From Plazaster borealis (Eukaryota; Echinodermata; Asteroidea; Forcipulatida; Labidiasteridae), in the NCBI GenBank assembly GCA_021014325.1, contig CM037474.1:2298501-2362500 (forward strand): a DNA stretch of 64,000 nt. The letters run 5' to 3'. A program made the position numbers and the translations under genes. Shown here one piece after another: positions 12,001-27,000 of this stretch. The notes beneath the pieces were generated by a model. The model did no database searches, had not been told where the DNA came from, and was given only the letters and a program-made list of their open reading frames with translations. Positions within the stretch are counted from its first letter, which is position 1; every line of letters starts with the position of its first letter.

Positions 12001-15000
12001 CTACTCCGCGGTAGTAGAATTAAGCAAGACAGTTCTCTAAGAACAAACTCTACCTGGCAAGTAGATACACACATGGTGTTACCACAAACCAAATAAATAT
12101 ATTGATACCTCACCATGCAATGCCTCAAATCCTATACACTAGAGACTACTGAGCATGCCTGGTGATGAGAGGCCAGTTTGAGTCCTGTAATTAGCAGCGG
12201 GTACTGTGAAAAATGTATCTTGGGTTTTACCGTACACCAAAGTATTGACCTGTTGCAACAATGTCACTCGCTGCTACTGTCTGCCATGCCACCATTGTGG
12301 GAGTCAACCTGAAAGTGTGTAAATGCCTCGTCGCCTAAAATTAACACTTGCACTATAATGCACGAGGACATTGAACCTAAAATGGTGTAACCATGAGTAT
12401 TGTGTAGTGCTTGGCGACGAGTGAAATTCACTACCCGAGTAGTCGCGACTACGACACTAGTCGCAACCATTTTTGCAAGAAAACATCACACCAAGACGTG
12501 TATCACACCACAGCCTCCAAACCAAAGATTGTGTAGTGCCGCAGGTGCAAGATGGGGCTTAAATGTCAAGTATGCACCGGATAAGGGCGTTGATCGCTAC
12601 TGAAAAGTAAGGGGGACGGGCGAGCAAGTCTTGAAAATAAATTTCGATATTCTTTTATTTTAATTTATATTTTGTATTTAAAATAAAAAATAATAACACT
12701 GAACTTACCTTAAAATTTACCAAAAATCATCAACAAAACAACCGTGTCTGGACGTATGGTGATGATTATACAGAAATTAATGATCTCTAAAGGGTTAAAG
12801 AGCGGCTCTAGGATGCTCTCAATATTTGAGTTCTTACCTTTTTATGGTCGAATAGACATCGTAGATACCGGTTAATAACCATTTTACACTTAAAATTTGC
12901 ATTTAGTAATAAAGAATTCAAGTAAAAAATGCACCTCTCCGCGCGGCTTTTTCAGCCGAAAGTCAAAAACTGTTTATCTATGATAATGATATGCATTGAC
13001 CCCTTGACGTCGTTGGCAGTTAAAAACTCATGGTTAGCATTATAAACACACACATAAATGTCTCTTTGCTGGGAAAACAAAATAAAATCAAGAAGAAACC
13101 AAACTTACATCATACGGTAAAATGAAGCTTACACGTTGGGTAGTTTTACGCTATAAACAAGCTAAAATTTCAACGGAACTTAACTAAAGCTCCACAGACC
13201 ATGAGCGTGTGGACCAGTGCTGTATACGGTTTGAACGTGTGCACACCAGCGATGATTATTGCAATGTCATGGGAATAACCGTTTTCCCGAGTCTATAAAC
13301 ATGCGACTGCTTGATTGTGCGTTGTGTATTATAGGGGTCTCCCCCGTGATAATGCCGGGGTCTGCGTTGTTGTTGTTGCTGTTTTGCAGGAATCGCCGTG
13401 CCGTGTGTGTACATGTACATGTATCTTAGGGTTGAATTTGACGTGTAGAGCGATGTACTGAAAATCAAGCCGAGCTGCGGAATCGCCTCGCCTCTCAAAG
13501 AACGAAAACCCCCAAATCATAAATCCGTTGTAATCGGCTGGCTAATTATTTGCCTGTTGGATCGTCCTATAAAAAGTCACATTTACGGCCGTATTGATTG
13601 CAAATGGTGAAGTTTTGCGGTGTATTTGCGTTAGCTCAGTGCATTCATATAGGCAGGTCAAAACTAACTAGGCGCCGGTGACGTCATGAGTTCCTCGTCG
13701 CGGGGTTTGTTTGACCTCGCGTTTTCAGAGTTCAGGCTGGGAGTGTTTCGAGGAAAAGACATGTTTACCCTGTTTTAGCGTGAGGTAAGGGACTTTTATA
13801 TTTCTTGGGGACTCCATCTATTGGAAAAATGTAAAAGCTAAATATTTCCAAACATCCTGGAGCCCCTCTTTAAACTCACTTGAAACAAAAACAAGCAAAC
13901 ATTAGTGATGTTATGTACATTTGAGTAACTTCAGGTATGTTGAAATTTTCTGTTTAACTCTCAGGGGAAACGAATTGACCATGCAATCACTGCTTCAGAA
14001 GTAATAGTTCATGTTGGAATAGTGAGATGTCTCGTAAAATTCATTGAAGAAACAGCTCTTGGTTGTAATTTACCTGAGAAACAACCATCTGCTGGGGACT
14101 TCAAGGGCCAAGACAAAGGGAGAGGGCTTCCTGTGGTCTGGGTAAGTCTTAAGACAAATCTCAGTTGTAATTTACTCATGAAACATTTATCCAACCGCGA
14201 AACCTTTGGTCAAGACACAGAGATAAATAAGTAGTTTCTGTAAGTCTAGAGACATTTTTGGTTTGACTTCATGAACCAAAACACATGCTAGAACTGCCCT
14301 TGATTACACGTTGTTTCTCTTCTCTCTTCAGGTAATTCACAGCAATCTAGAGTTCCGTATAGGTTACATTTCCTATCCCCCTCCTGATTTGTTACCAATC
14401 CTACTCCCATCAATCAGTGCAGCAGTCCTGGTGTGCATTCTCATTGTTGCCTTGTGCTTCTCAGCTCAGCTGTACGGATCCAAACGAGAAGCTAGACACA
14501 TCCAGGAAGACATGAAATCCCTGGAAGAGGATCTGTCAGATGAGATCAAACAAGGTATGGAGGTCCTATATATGGAGGTCATCGTTTCAGTGCTTCTAAG
14601 ACATATCTTTTACAAATAGGTGTTAAACAAAGTTAGATAGTGTTTATGGTTTTGGGGGTATTTTTCGTGGGGTGTCGTGGCCAAGCGGTCTAGGGCAGTG
14701 GGCTCAAGTTCTGAAAGTTCTGAATGTGGGTTTGAATCCTGACCTGAATCTGTGACACTAGTGTCCTTGAGCAAGTCACTTTTTCATAATTGTTTCTCTC
14801 CAACCAGGAGTACAAATGGATACCAGTGAAAAAGCTGAGGAGTAACCTGCGATGGACTCCGACTGGCATCCTATGTCCAGGGGGAATAGAAATTATATTC
14901 TCAGTTGTTGAATGCCAATGAAATTGATATAAACACCGGCCTGATGTTCCATATTGGCTCGGGACAGACTTTACTTTACTTACTATATATGTTTTTAGGG

Positions 15001-18000
15001 GAAGTTTACCTTCTTCTTTTTCGCTTTTTTGAAAGGTTTTTATAGTTATTAAAATGGTTACAGTGTAAAAAAAAATGGCTAGAACTTTAAACATCTCTCA
15101 TTCTTTTCTATCACAGTCTTTAGTTGTTTATCAAATACTTTCAAATATAATTTTCATATGTAAATGGGCGGGAAATGTGGTGGATCATTTACTGAGTCTT
15201 GTCCTATAGTTTCAGTGACACTGTATTATGACATTTTTTGGGGGAAGAAAAACCAGTTTTCTTGAAAAGGTGTTGTGCTATGTATTCAGTTATATTCTTT
15301 CTTTATTTCTTTATTTCTGTTTATTATTTACACTTCCTGGCCGGACTAGTGAACTAAAAATGGAAGTATTTTGACTCGTCCACAACTTGTTTCATTCACA
15401 TTTGGCCAGCAGGCTTCCGTTAAGGTCAAACTCTGCGGATTAATATTATCTAAGAGTATCTAACTCTCCTCTTTATCTAAATTTGTTTTCGTTCAGCCTT
15501 TGCTGATCTTCAGACGGACTTGACAGATTTGACGAGTGACTTGGATGGAATCGGAATGCCATTTGTCAGTCACCGAGAGTACGCCAGTAACATGCTGTTT
15601 ATCGGGCAAGAGAGACCCGACACTGAGGATAAAGAGGTAAGTGTCTGCCACTCTCTCACCTGCACTTCACTCAGATTTGACATCTTTTATATAAAAAAAT
15701 GACTTATTTAAGTATGAACTTGGCCATAAATCAACCAGATCTTCCAAAGGTGCCGTAATTTTTCCCCGGTCCAATCAATTCTTCTCTGTATTCTTAGTAT
15801 CCAGATGAAAATGTCCAGAAAGCAATGATGAAGTTTTCCCGTCTTCTTAGCAACAAGGACTTCTTAATTGTTCTGATTCAGACGTTGGATGCAGAGAGCA
15901 ACTCAAAGTTACCCATCAGACAAAAGTAAGCCACTTCTTCAGTACCGTATCTTGTCTTCAGAGTTAATTACTTATTACTTTGTGGGTGTCGTGGCTGAGC
16001 GGATAAGAACACCGAACTCAAGCTCTGGTGTTTCTGATCAGCAGAGTGTGGGTTCGAATCCCAGTCGTGACACTTGTGTCCTTATAAGCAAGACACTTAA
16101 CCACATGCTTCGTCCTTCGGATGGGACGTAAAGCCGTTGGTCGCGTGTGTTGTGTAATGCATGTAAAAGAACCCAGTGGACTTATCGTAAAGAGAAGGGG
16201 TTCGCCCCGGTGTTCCTGGTCTGATCGGCAGCATATATTGCGCCACAGCACCTTGTAAACCATTGCATGGTGCTATAAATGAATAGGCCTCATACTTCAA
16301 ACGTAGCTCCACATACCTTGGAGGAAAGAATTTGTAGTCGGACAATGGTGCGCTTAGAAACATCCGTATTAAGCTCCCAATAAATGTTGTGTATTATTAT
16401 TATTATTAAAGAAAGAGCAGCAAGTGGAAGTTTTCTTTGCACTAACTTATCATGTCATTCATGTTCTAAATCCGCAAGGCATTAATACTTCTTTTAGGGA
16501 TAGTATATTATCTTTTATTATTATCATGCATTTTGGCATGCAATTGGTATAGTTTTTATTAACCTCGTCCCCATGATTTATTTTATTTCCAACCATGTTT
16601 ACAATAGTAAACCCTGGGAGGGAAACTCCTTACTTGGACCCTGATTGGACAACGACTGGTGTACCAAAGTGTATTCAGTATTCACCATGTTCACAGCCAG
16701 ACTATTCTAATTTGCATACATATCCAAAAATTTTGGATATGCAAATGATCCAATACCAGGGTGAGAGAGCGATCAACCTCGTACACCTCGTACTGCTCGA
16801 CACACCCTGGGGACGAGGTTGAGTTTTTATACAATGAACCAATCGCAGTCTGGGTACTCCACTACAGGAGGGTTATACCTCCTCTTGATGTTACCTCCAT
16901 TTGTACCTTATTACATATTCATTAACAATTATAACGGTTGTTATTTAATGTATTTTCAAGTTTGTTGTGCAGATGGAAATACACCAGCCAAACAAACAAA
17001 CAAACAAACAAACAAGTTTACTTACTTGAATAAAACATTCCAGATGGTCATTTTGGGGTTTTTGTAACAATTGTATTGATACAAGTCAAAGGAGTAGTCG
17101 AAGCCAAGAGTGAAAGTTGGGGAGATGTTTTATAGAATTTTGGTTGTGGGGGAGTGTATGGATTTAGAAATGATGTCATAATAAAATAAGGTCAGACCCA
17201 TTGGTTCAAGTGTACTTTTTAAATTGATATTTTGGAAAGTATGTAAAGTCAGTGTTCCTTTTTTTCACTCTGTAAATTCTATTGTATTGTTCAGGCAGTT
17301 GGTAGCATCTCTGCTTACAGTCATCATGATCATGGAGAACAAACTGACATACTTGACTGAGTAAGTAGTTCAAAGTTACTCTGACCATTTATAATATTTA
17401 TTTTATTTATTGTACATAGAGATAATTTTTTTCTTCTTAAACTGGAAGCTTAATATTCTCCCATTTCTCCTTCAAAGCTTTAAATTCAAGTCTCTCACTA
17501 AAATAACCCTTCTTTGTTCAACCCTAAATTTACCCAGTCAGTTTCCCTTGTTGTTTTAGTACTTGATATTCAAAATAAAAAGTGGCATCTTCTTAAGGTG
17601 ATCCCTCTGCTGCCGCTTCCCAGGTCGTATTGTAAACTTGGGTGGGATCCCTGGCTATACGGCAGTTACAGGTTGAGTGCTTCTGACTGGTATCGTCGAA
17701 CAAAGATATTTACAAAATAGGGAGACCGCCAACATTAGGGCTGGATGGCTCAGTTGGTGGAGTTCGTTAATCTGGAGGTCCCAGGTTCAAGTCCCGCTAT
17801 AGTTAAGTTTACTTTGTTCAACCCCATATTATTATTTATTTATTTTTTGCAATAAACAATAATAAGATTCTTAATTTTGTTTTAAGCACTGTATACTCAG
17901 TGCACTCTGTGTCCTGAAAACCAAAATCCACAGGCTACTTGTTGGTGTGATTTAAACTCACGACCCCTGAATTCTAGAGCTGATATCTTAACTGCTAGAC

Positions 18001-21000
18001 CACCAAACGTACCTTGTGATGAGAGTTCAGTTCAGATCCTGTAATCAGCAGTGGGTTCCTTAAACAAATAATATTCTAAGATGTTGCCCCTGTAGAAATT
18101 TCGATGTACTTAAACCCCTTGTCCAGCAAGCTTTTCAATGAAATCGTGGCGTGTTGTGGCCGAGTGATCTAGTCACTGGACCCAAGCTCTGGTGTTGTCA
18201 GCAGCAGAATGTGGGTTCAAATCCCGGTTATGACACTTTTGCCATTGAGCAAGGCACTTAACCATAATTGCTTTGTAAAAAGTTGAGAAGGTAGCGCATG
18301 CTGCTCTACCATACCCATGCCTACATCCTTACAGACTGTGAAAGGGGTAACCCTCTTTCAACCCTAGTAGGTGGTGACAGTTGATTTGGGTTGACAGCCC
18401 AATTAATCAGTTAAGTGTAGCCCTCACCTTGAAGTGGCCAGCCGGCCTTGTGATGTTAGGCGATATCTTATAAAAAAATTACCCCAAAACAACAACAACA
18501 ACCTGGGCCCAAAGTAGCTTAGCAGAAAACAATCATGCTAACCAGAATGGGATTACCAGCCAAAATACCACGCCACTTGTACCATCTGTGACTAGTATCC
18601 TGCTCATTTTTAATTAGCCGGAATTCGTTTTGCGATATCTTCTGCTTAACTAGCCTCATGAAATTGAGCCTTGATGCTTAAATTTAGCCCTGCCCCTTGC
18701 TTTAATGAAGCATGGCTCAATTTCACAAAGCATAAAGATGAGTTGTCAATAACACCATAGTGATTTGTATTGTGACAACACACTTTGCTTAGCGATTAAG
18801 ATTGATACACACAGTTAAGATCAATCTTAGCTCTTTGTGAAATTGGTCCCAAGCAGTTCTTTTATGAATAATAAGAAGTAACTTCAAATAGTAAACTTGT
18901 GGGTACAACGTTTGTAAAATCTCTTGCTCTGAAAAGCCAACACTCCTCCTTTCAGAGCAAACACTCCGCCCAAAAGAGATTTTACACATGGTTGTACCCG
19001 CAAGTATACCAGTAATAGTTACTTCTTATTTTCCACACCATGTAAAGCTTCAAACATCAATTATTTGAATAATGTTTTGAATCTATAATTGTATTATTCA
19101 GCGTCATGATTACTCTGATGACAGATCTCATCCAGACGGCCATTGACAACGACCGTACACGACAACTCTTTCTCAGGTAAAATTCATCAACAATTCTTTC
19201 AAAACTTTAACATTTTAAACAAATTAGAGCACCTTTCTCATGAAGACGATCAGAGCCAACTGATCAAAATGTTGAGTTGTTACACTAATGCTTTATTTAG
19301 TTGTCTACTTTTAGTTGTATACACTTTTATACATATTTCTACTTTTAAATGTATATACAAATCTATTATGTGGTTGGCATGGTTAGCTTGTGCATAAAGG
19401 GCTCTCCTCTCACCACTGTGGCCGTGGTTCGATTCCTGGCTAGGGCCATATGTGAGTAGAGCTGTGCGTTGGTTCTCTCCTGGCCCTCTGGTTTTCTTTC
19501 CTCCGAAAAAAACAAACACTTTCAATTTTTGGCTGTGCTAAGTGGTCATAAATGAGTCAATATGGCTGGCTGCCAAGGTGCCTTTGCTTGCCTGCACTTT
19601 GAACACGTTTAAGCCGCATCCTTCACACTTCAGCTTCTCAGCTGCGAGTAAGGATGATTGTTTATTCATGATTGTTTATAATGTTGGAAGCAAATCGCTG
19701 AAGCTGTGTTATGGAATTGTACATTTGAAATCCACTCCACTGCCTATTGTGTAGTCCATGCCCCTAGGTACTTGTCTAGTTTTGTTTGTTCACATCTGGG
19801 CCCAATTTCATGGCTCTGCTTACCGTAAGCAAAGAATCGGCGCTTACGGAAGCAGGGAAATCCGCGCTTACGTCAAGCGTATTTCGCGGGTTAGCGGGGA
19901 ATTTTTGCTTGTGCGCGTGCGTACTCCACGTTACTAGGCATTCTTCGCTTACACAGCTAGCACAGAATTCGGCGGTAAGCAGAGCCATGAAATTGGGCCC
20001 TGTATGCTTAAATTAGTTTTCGTAAGCAACATGTGCATTGCTTCTTGTTATCGCTTTTATTTCTTATTCTAGGCTCAATGCACATGTATGATTTATAGGG
20101 ACCAAATTGTCTACGAGCTTTGCTTCATAATGGATCACTCTGCAGTATTAGATTTACTTCATTCGCATCTCTATATATTTCATGTACATATGGAAGTTTC
20201 TGTGTTTTACTTTCTTTGGTTTAATACTGTGGAATAAAATCCAACCTGCTACTTCTATCCACCACAACTCACTGGAGAGACTATTACACAATGTTCTCTC
20301 AAAGATTAGTTTCTAGACTTTTTCCCACCAAGCAAAGTTTCAAACCCTACTTTAAAATATCCTTTTTTTTAAACATAATAACACACTGCTCCTCACTGCT
20401 GGAAAAAGCTTTATATTAAAATTCAACAGCACTTTTCCCTGCACTTGAAAATTTCTTTGTATTTTTATATTTCAATCATTTCTTTTGTGAAATGCAAAAC
20501 AAAAAATTCTTAAATTTGTTCCTAAAAGAACTTTTTTATTTATAAAAATAACATTGTTTTTTTTCTTCTTCCGGCTCAATGCAATTTATTCTCTTCCTGA
20601 CAGAAATGAGAGTATTTTAGAGAAGCTTCTGTCAAACTGGGTTGCTCTGTGCCTGTATGACCAACTTCAGGTATGGGATAGGCTTGAAATCCATGTGTCT
20701 GTCATAGACTACTTCGCAAATACTCTGTGCGCATGCGTTAGCTGTGGAATGAGGTGCATGCTGGTCTAGTTGGCGACTAAAATTTGTCAGTACTATACCA
20801 GCATGCACCTCTTCCCACGGCAAATGAGCGCGTACCGAGTATTTGCAAAGAAGTCTATGGGTTGTGCTTAATGCATAGTGTGCAATCCTTCCAAATGAAA
20901 AATACACGCCAAGCAATGCACTGTTTTACGCAGTACGAATTATATGGAATAAGGTGCGTTGCTTGGGCTTTGTTTTTTACGCACTTCATATAACGTATAA

Positions 21001-24000
21001 CGCATAACGTATAACGTATAACGCATGACGGAGACATGGAATCACGGCCGAAATCAATTAGCAAAGAAAATCCTCAAGTTTTCATGTTTTTTTCTAAAGT
21101 GTCAAGTAAGTAAAATTGCCAACAATGGAAACAGTACCTTGAAATTTCTGTTTGTTAATATATCTTATCCCAAGTATGTTGGGAACGCTACTCTTTTCGA
21201 TGATGTGTAGATATTGCCATCTGATTTTCCTTTGTTTCGTATGAGGCAATCATTTATGTAGCTGCCGTGGGAAAAGATATGTTATAGTAGACATATTTAA
21301 TTTGCAATGAATTTATGTTCCCATTTAAATTATATATAAGGTAAAACCACTGCAAGAGTTCTGTGTGATTGATGACCCAGCAACAAGATATGTTTGACCA
21401 TTTTAAAGAAAAACCCTGTGTGATTGATGATGTACTTTTTCTTCTTCAGAGTCACACTGCCTATATCCTAAATAAAATTGCCAACAATGGAAATTGTACC
21501 TTGAAATTTCTGTTTGTTAATATATCTTATTGCCATCTGATTTTCCTTTGTTTGGTTTGAGGCAATCATTTATGTAGCTGCCGTGGGAAAAGATATGTTA
21601 TAATAGACATATTTAATTTGCAATGAATTTGTGTTCCCATTTAAATTATAAACCACTGCAAGAGTTCTGTGTGATTGATGACCCAGCAACAAGATAGGTT
21701 TGTCGATTTAAAGAAAAACCCTGTGTGATTGATGATGTATTTTTTTCTTCTTCTTTAGAGTCACACTGCCTATCCTCTGTTTGTCTTGTACCGTGCCATC
21801 AAACATCGGACTGAGAGTGGTCCGGTTGATGTCTTCACCGGCAGGTCAAGATATTCTCTCAACTTTGAGAAGATGCTAGAGGAGGATATTGACTTCAATA
21901 CCCTTGTGAGTTTTTGTGGTCAATTTCAATTGTATAATTTTCTGGAATATTTTATGACTAAAATTTATTTTAGAAAATATATTTAGCTGTTACAAACTGC
22001 TTACCAACCAAAATGACCTATGGTATATACAAATAATAGTTAATGGCCTAACGTTCTGACCCGAGCAGAGTCTTTCTCAAAGGCTAAATGACAACAAAAC
22101 ACACATAAATATGTATACTGATGTAGCAGAAGCAGTCATATGGAAAGAAATGAAAAGAGAGAGAGGCAGAACGGACAAAGAAAAAGCAAGGGAAGAACAA
22201 TGAAGAAGGAGACAGGGGGGGAAGGGGCTGGCTTAACCACAAGAGGTTAGAAACACACAAAAAACTCGAAGGTGGGAAGAGGGAGAAAAAGTAATTAATT
22301 AGTGAATGAGACAGACTAAAAAGGCGGATATCTGTGGAAACAGGAGAGGGCTAAGCCATCAACTATTTTTAATAAGATTTATTTTAATGCTTTTTATTTC
22401 AACTGAACTGAACTGAACTGAACTGACCATTTATGTGAAATGGAACTGCACCTTTCTATAATAGTGGGGCAGATAAGGAAATATTTTGACCTCTTGCAGG
22501 ATGCGCAGTGCACTTGCATGCGCCTATCCTGTTTCCTGTTTTGGGAGTCAAAATGTACCCAAAGGATTTGACCCCAAAAATGGTAGAAATGGACGACGCG
22601 CATTTCACGGAGGTGCATTCTGCCTCTACAAGGGGTCAATAAGTGGAATAATAAGCAATTTTCTAAATGGCTGCCATTGCTTTTTGTTCTACCTATATTT
22701 TTTCAAAGGACAAATCTGCAATGACCCTCAGCCAACTATTTTCTTGTGACATACTCTGACTGAGTGCCAAACTTGTATCATCAAAGGCACAGTCACATTA
22801 CCTACAAACTGTACCTGCCATAAGGGAACAAATTTTCCAGTCATTTGGTTTCTTGAATGTTTTCATCTTGTACCCATTCAGTCTGTTGTTGTGCTTATTG
22901 ATGAAGAAGGAAAGGTCATCAACGAAGTCAAGGTGCTTGACGTAGACACCATCTCGCAGGTCAAGGAGAAGATCTTAGATGCCATCCATCGCAACAAACC
23001 CTACTCCATCAGACCCAGCGCCAACCAAGTCAGTCTTGGTATGTGAAAAACATCTGTAGTGAAGAGTGTTGCTGGGTAACCCTTTCCCCCTTTGCCCCGC
23101 CCATCAATGATGGAATAAACAAGTCCAAATATTGCAATCATTTTGTGGAGCCATTTAGCCCACATTAAGGACTAATTAACAACAAAAATCAGTTGGTAGA
23201 GTGCCGGTTCAAGTCTCGCTGTAGTCAACTTTGTTTTACTCAACCCAAATTTTTTAAACAATTTACCCTAGCATTGATTACTTGATATTTGAACAAAAAG
23301 TTGCATCCCCTGAAGGTGATCCCCTCTGCTGCCCTGTCCCAGGTTGTATCGTAAACTTTGGTGTGATCCCTGGCTATACGGCAATTACTTTGTGAACAAA
23401 GATATTGACAAAATAGGGAGACCGTCAACATAGCGCTAGACAGCTCAGTTGGTAGAGCGCTGGCACGTTAACCCGGAGGTCGCAGGTTTTAGTCGCCGCT
23501 CTAGTAGATTTTGCTTTGTTTTCCATCATGTTCAATAAGTTAAGATTTAATAATTCCATGCAAATTCAATTTACTATATTTTTAGGCTGCAAGTTGGTAA
23601 TTATCAACTAATCAAAAATCATAAACAATTGACAATATTGAGAATGATCTTTCTTCATCATCAGAATGGCGTCGTGGTGTCAGTGGGCGTCTCGTGTTGA
23701 CAGACATAGATTCCAGACCACCGACTGGCAAATGGCGGAGAATCAATATGCTAAAGGATTTCCGAGTAAGTGTCATCACTCTGATGCAATACAACACCAA
23801 GTATTAAACCAAAAACTAGAATCAACAAACAATTTTTCTTAAACAATTAATGATTTGAGAGAGAAATACAATAACTAATGGTTGATTCAACACTTAGCTG
23901 CAGGTTGCCAATTCAGAAACTGCAGTCTTTCTTTATTTTATTCCATTGTGGTTTTTCTTTGTCTCTTCTTTGTCTCTTTGTTTCAGGGATTTGTTTTGGT

Positions 24001-27000
24001 TTTTAGTTGTTTGTTATTTGTTTACGTTTTGGTATAACTGGTACTTTGTTATCCTTGGCAACTTACAGGTTGGGGATAATGATCAAATGATGATTGTAGA
24101 GAAGCAAGACGTTGACAATGCAACTCTTTCCGGACCCATTCTAAAGTTCTCCCAGGGAGATGAGGAAAGTACATACGGTAAGTTACTTTGGACAACAGCT
24201 GCCTTTTCATTATCACTGCTCAATAATTTGGTTGTTATCATTTCTGTATTTTTAGAGTGAGCCACTCCTTAAATTCGTGCTGAGTGGGTTTAAGTTTCCC
24301 TTTTCTATTTTTTGTTTTTTGGGATGTTTGTTTGTTTGTTAGTTTTTAGGTTTGATTTTGCCATGGGTTTATAAGGTGTCACGGCTAAGGGGTTAATATC
24401 ACCTGACTCGAGCTCTGGTGTTTCTGATCAGCAGAGTGTGGGTTCGAGTCCAGGTCATGGCGCTTTTGTTCTTGAGCAAGATACTTGACCATAATATTGC
24501 TTTGTCCAGTGATTAAGTTTACTTATGAGACATCCTTTGTTTCATTAACAGAAATATATAATAATACTAATAACAATAAAAGGTTCAAGTGTTTGTTCAA
24601 GAAATTCTATTACATAACACTTCGTACAAGTCTTCAGAGGGTTGCATTCCTTTCATGTGCCAGGCATGCGGATCACACAATTACTTTAAAGAAAAGTATT
24701 GTCATGGTAATAAGACCATGTCGGATGAGGTATATAAGCCCCGGTTGGAAGGAGTCAGCATCTTTTCTTAGTGTGAAGGCATAGCGGCTACTTTCAAACT
24801 GTTGCAGTTTGTAAAATAAAATATGAATACTGACTCGTCTGGTTCAGACGATCTTGCTGCAATGATGCAGCCTTCAGGCAAAGTTTCTTGCCGGGATTAT
24901 GATGCTCGACTTCAAGAAAACGCAGAAGATATCAAGAAATTGTCTTCCTCGATAAACACCATCAAAGAGATGGTAACATCCATGGCACAGTCTCATGACA
25001 AATCTACCGGACGTGCGATGCACGCCGGCCCGAGCACTCGAGATGACCGGTCGGCGCAGCTCGAGGTAACAGCTCAGTATGATGATATATTTGAGAACGA
25101 GCTTTCTGGTCTCGTTTCCCCCGGCAACACCGCTTTCGACCCAACTGAAGCCGAGTTTGATCTGATCAGTGTACTGACAGAAAACCAACCGATAAATGAA
25201 ACGAACGCCGATTTCGATATTCTCCCGAGTGGAGATATTTACAATGAAAGTGAGGCTAAGGGCCCAGAGGTGTTTGCAAACCTAGCAGAGAGGGCTATTA
25301 AAGCCGTAACTCTGCCCATCAAAAAAGAAACTTACGCAAAAATTGCGGAGCAATACAACACGCCATCCAACGCGGTAGCCGTTTCGGCACCGAGAATAGA
25401 CAGTGAGCTATGGGGAACTATTCCCGCAACAGCCAGATCTAAGGACGTTGCTCTGCAACAGATCCAAAAACATGTGATCAAAGGGTTAATACCTTACATG
25501 AATATTCTTTCAGAATTACGTGTTGCGACAAAATCAGGTCGGGCAATTGACGTTGATAGAGTCAAAAACTTGGCTTTGGATGGTATTACCCTTGCTGGGA
25601 ACGCCTCGTTTGAATTAAGTATAAAACGAAGAGAAGAGCTAAAAAATGTTCTTAACCCAATGTACCGGGGACTGTGTTCACGCAGTACCCCTATTTCTGA
25701 AATGTTATTTGGCAAAGATATAAACGCTACAATGAAACAGGTAGCAGAGGCTTATAAAGCTGGCAGAAAACTGACTTCAGGTGAGACTAAAAATCAGCCG
25801 TATCGCCGTTACGTACCCTACACCCAACACAGGAGTACAACCGCGAATCGCGGATATGCTGACAGGGGCAGACGATCTTGGCGTCCCTCTGGAAGTTTCA
25901 GAGGACACTCTCACTCGACCCAGTATCAAGGACGAACGTCCTGGGCACAGCGGGCTTCAAACAAGCCTTCGACTGCAACCAAGCTATCGAATGAAAAAAA
26001 CTGGTATGTAAAAGCAAAACTGCTTAATATTCCAAATAACGCTGGGAGACTAAAACTATGTAAAACAAACTGGTCTCAAATCACTTCAGACAATTGGATT
26101 TTAACTTCAGTGTTAGGCTGCAAGATAGATTTTCTTGCATGCCCACGGCAAACCTCGAAACCAAAGAGGATTCAGTTTTCAAATCGAGAAATTATGTTGA
26201 TTCACACCGAAATCAATGAACTTCTGCACAAGGGTGCAATCCGACAGGTGCAACCAGAAACATGTCGGTTCTTATCCAATATTTTCTTAATACCCAAGAA
26301 AACGGGTGAATTAAGACCAGTTATTAATCTAAAGAATTTAAATAAATTTGTGTCACATGAGCATTTTAAGATGGAAAATACAAAACTGGTGAAAAACATC
26401 ATTAAAGAGAATGATTTGTTTACATCAATTGACCTGAAAGACGCTTATTTCGCCATTCCCATTTGTGAGCAAGATCAACATTATCTTTGTTTCTCTTGGG
26501 CAGAACAATATTACTGCTTCACTTGTCTGCCGTTTGGTTTATCCTCGGCTCCACGAATTTTCACCAAAATTATGAAACCTGTTGTGGGAACGGCGAGAAG
26601 CAATGGCATTCGCCTTGTCATATATTTGGATGATATCCTAATAATGTCTTCCTCCAAAGACGAGAGTCTCAACAATACAAATTTTATGGTGAATCTTCTT
26701 CAGAATCTTGGGTTCGTGATAAATGATAAAAAATCATGTTTAATCCCTAACACCAGTATAACTTACTTGGGTTTTGTCCTTGACTCAAAGTCAATGACAA
26801 TACATGTTCCACGAACCAAAGTGAATAAAATCAAGTGTGCAGGCGAACGTTTGCTTTCGAAAGCGGCGACCATCCGCCAATTTGCACAATTCATAGGGTT
26901 AATTATTTCTACCTTTGATGCATTTTCACAAGGGAAACTACATTATCGGAACTTGGAAGTGGCAAAAGTAGAGTCGCTGCAGACTAACAATGACAATTTT

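Noticed and set aside
13256..13520. Minus-strand ORFs at 13.26-13.52 kb
   Set aside because: Two overlapping frames, biased by short repeats (GTTGTTGTT), no domain or splice support.
17750..17820. Functional tRNA genes at the many A/B-box sites (for example 15984, 17745, 42545, 55040)
   Set aside because: All are embedded in longer repeats with conserved non-tRNA bodies, have imperfect anticodon arms and recur in many places, so they are SINE heads.
21000..21030. CRISPR-like array at the AACGTAT repeats
   Set aside because: Units are 9-10 bp without spacers, and the genome is eukaryotic.
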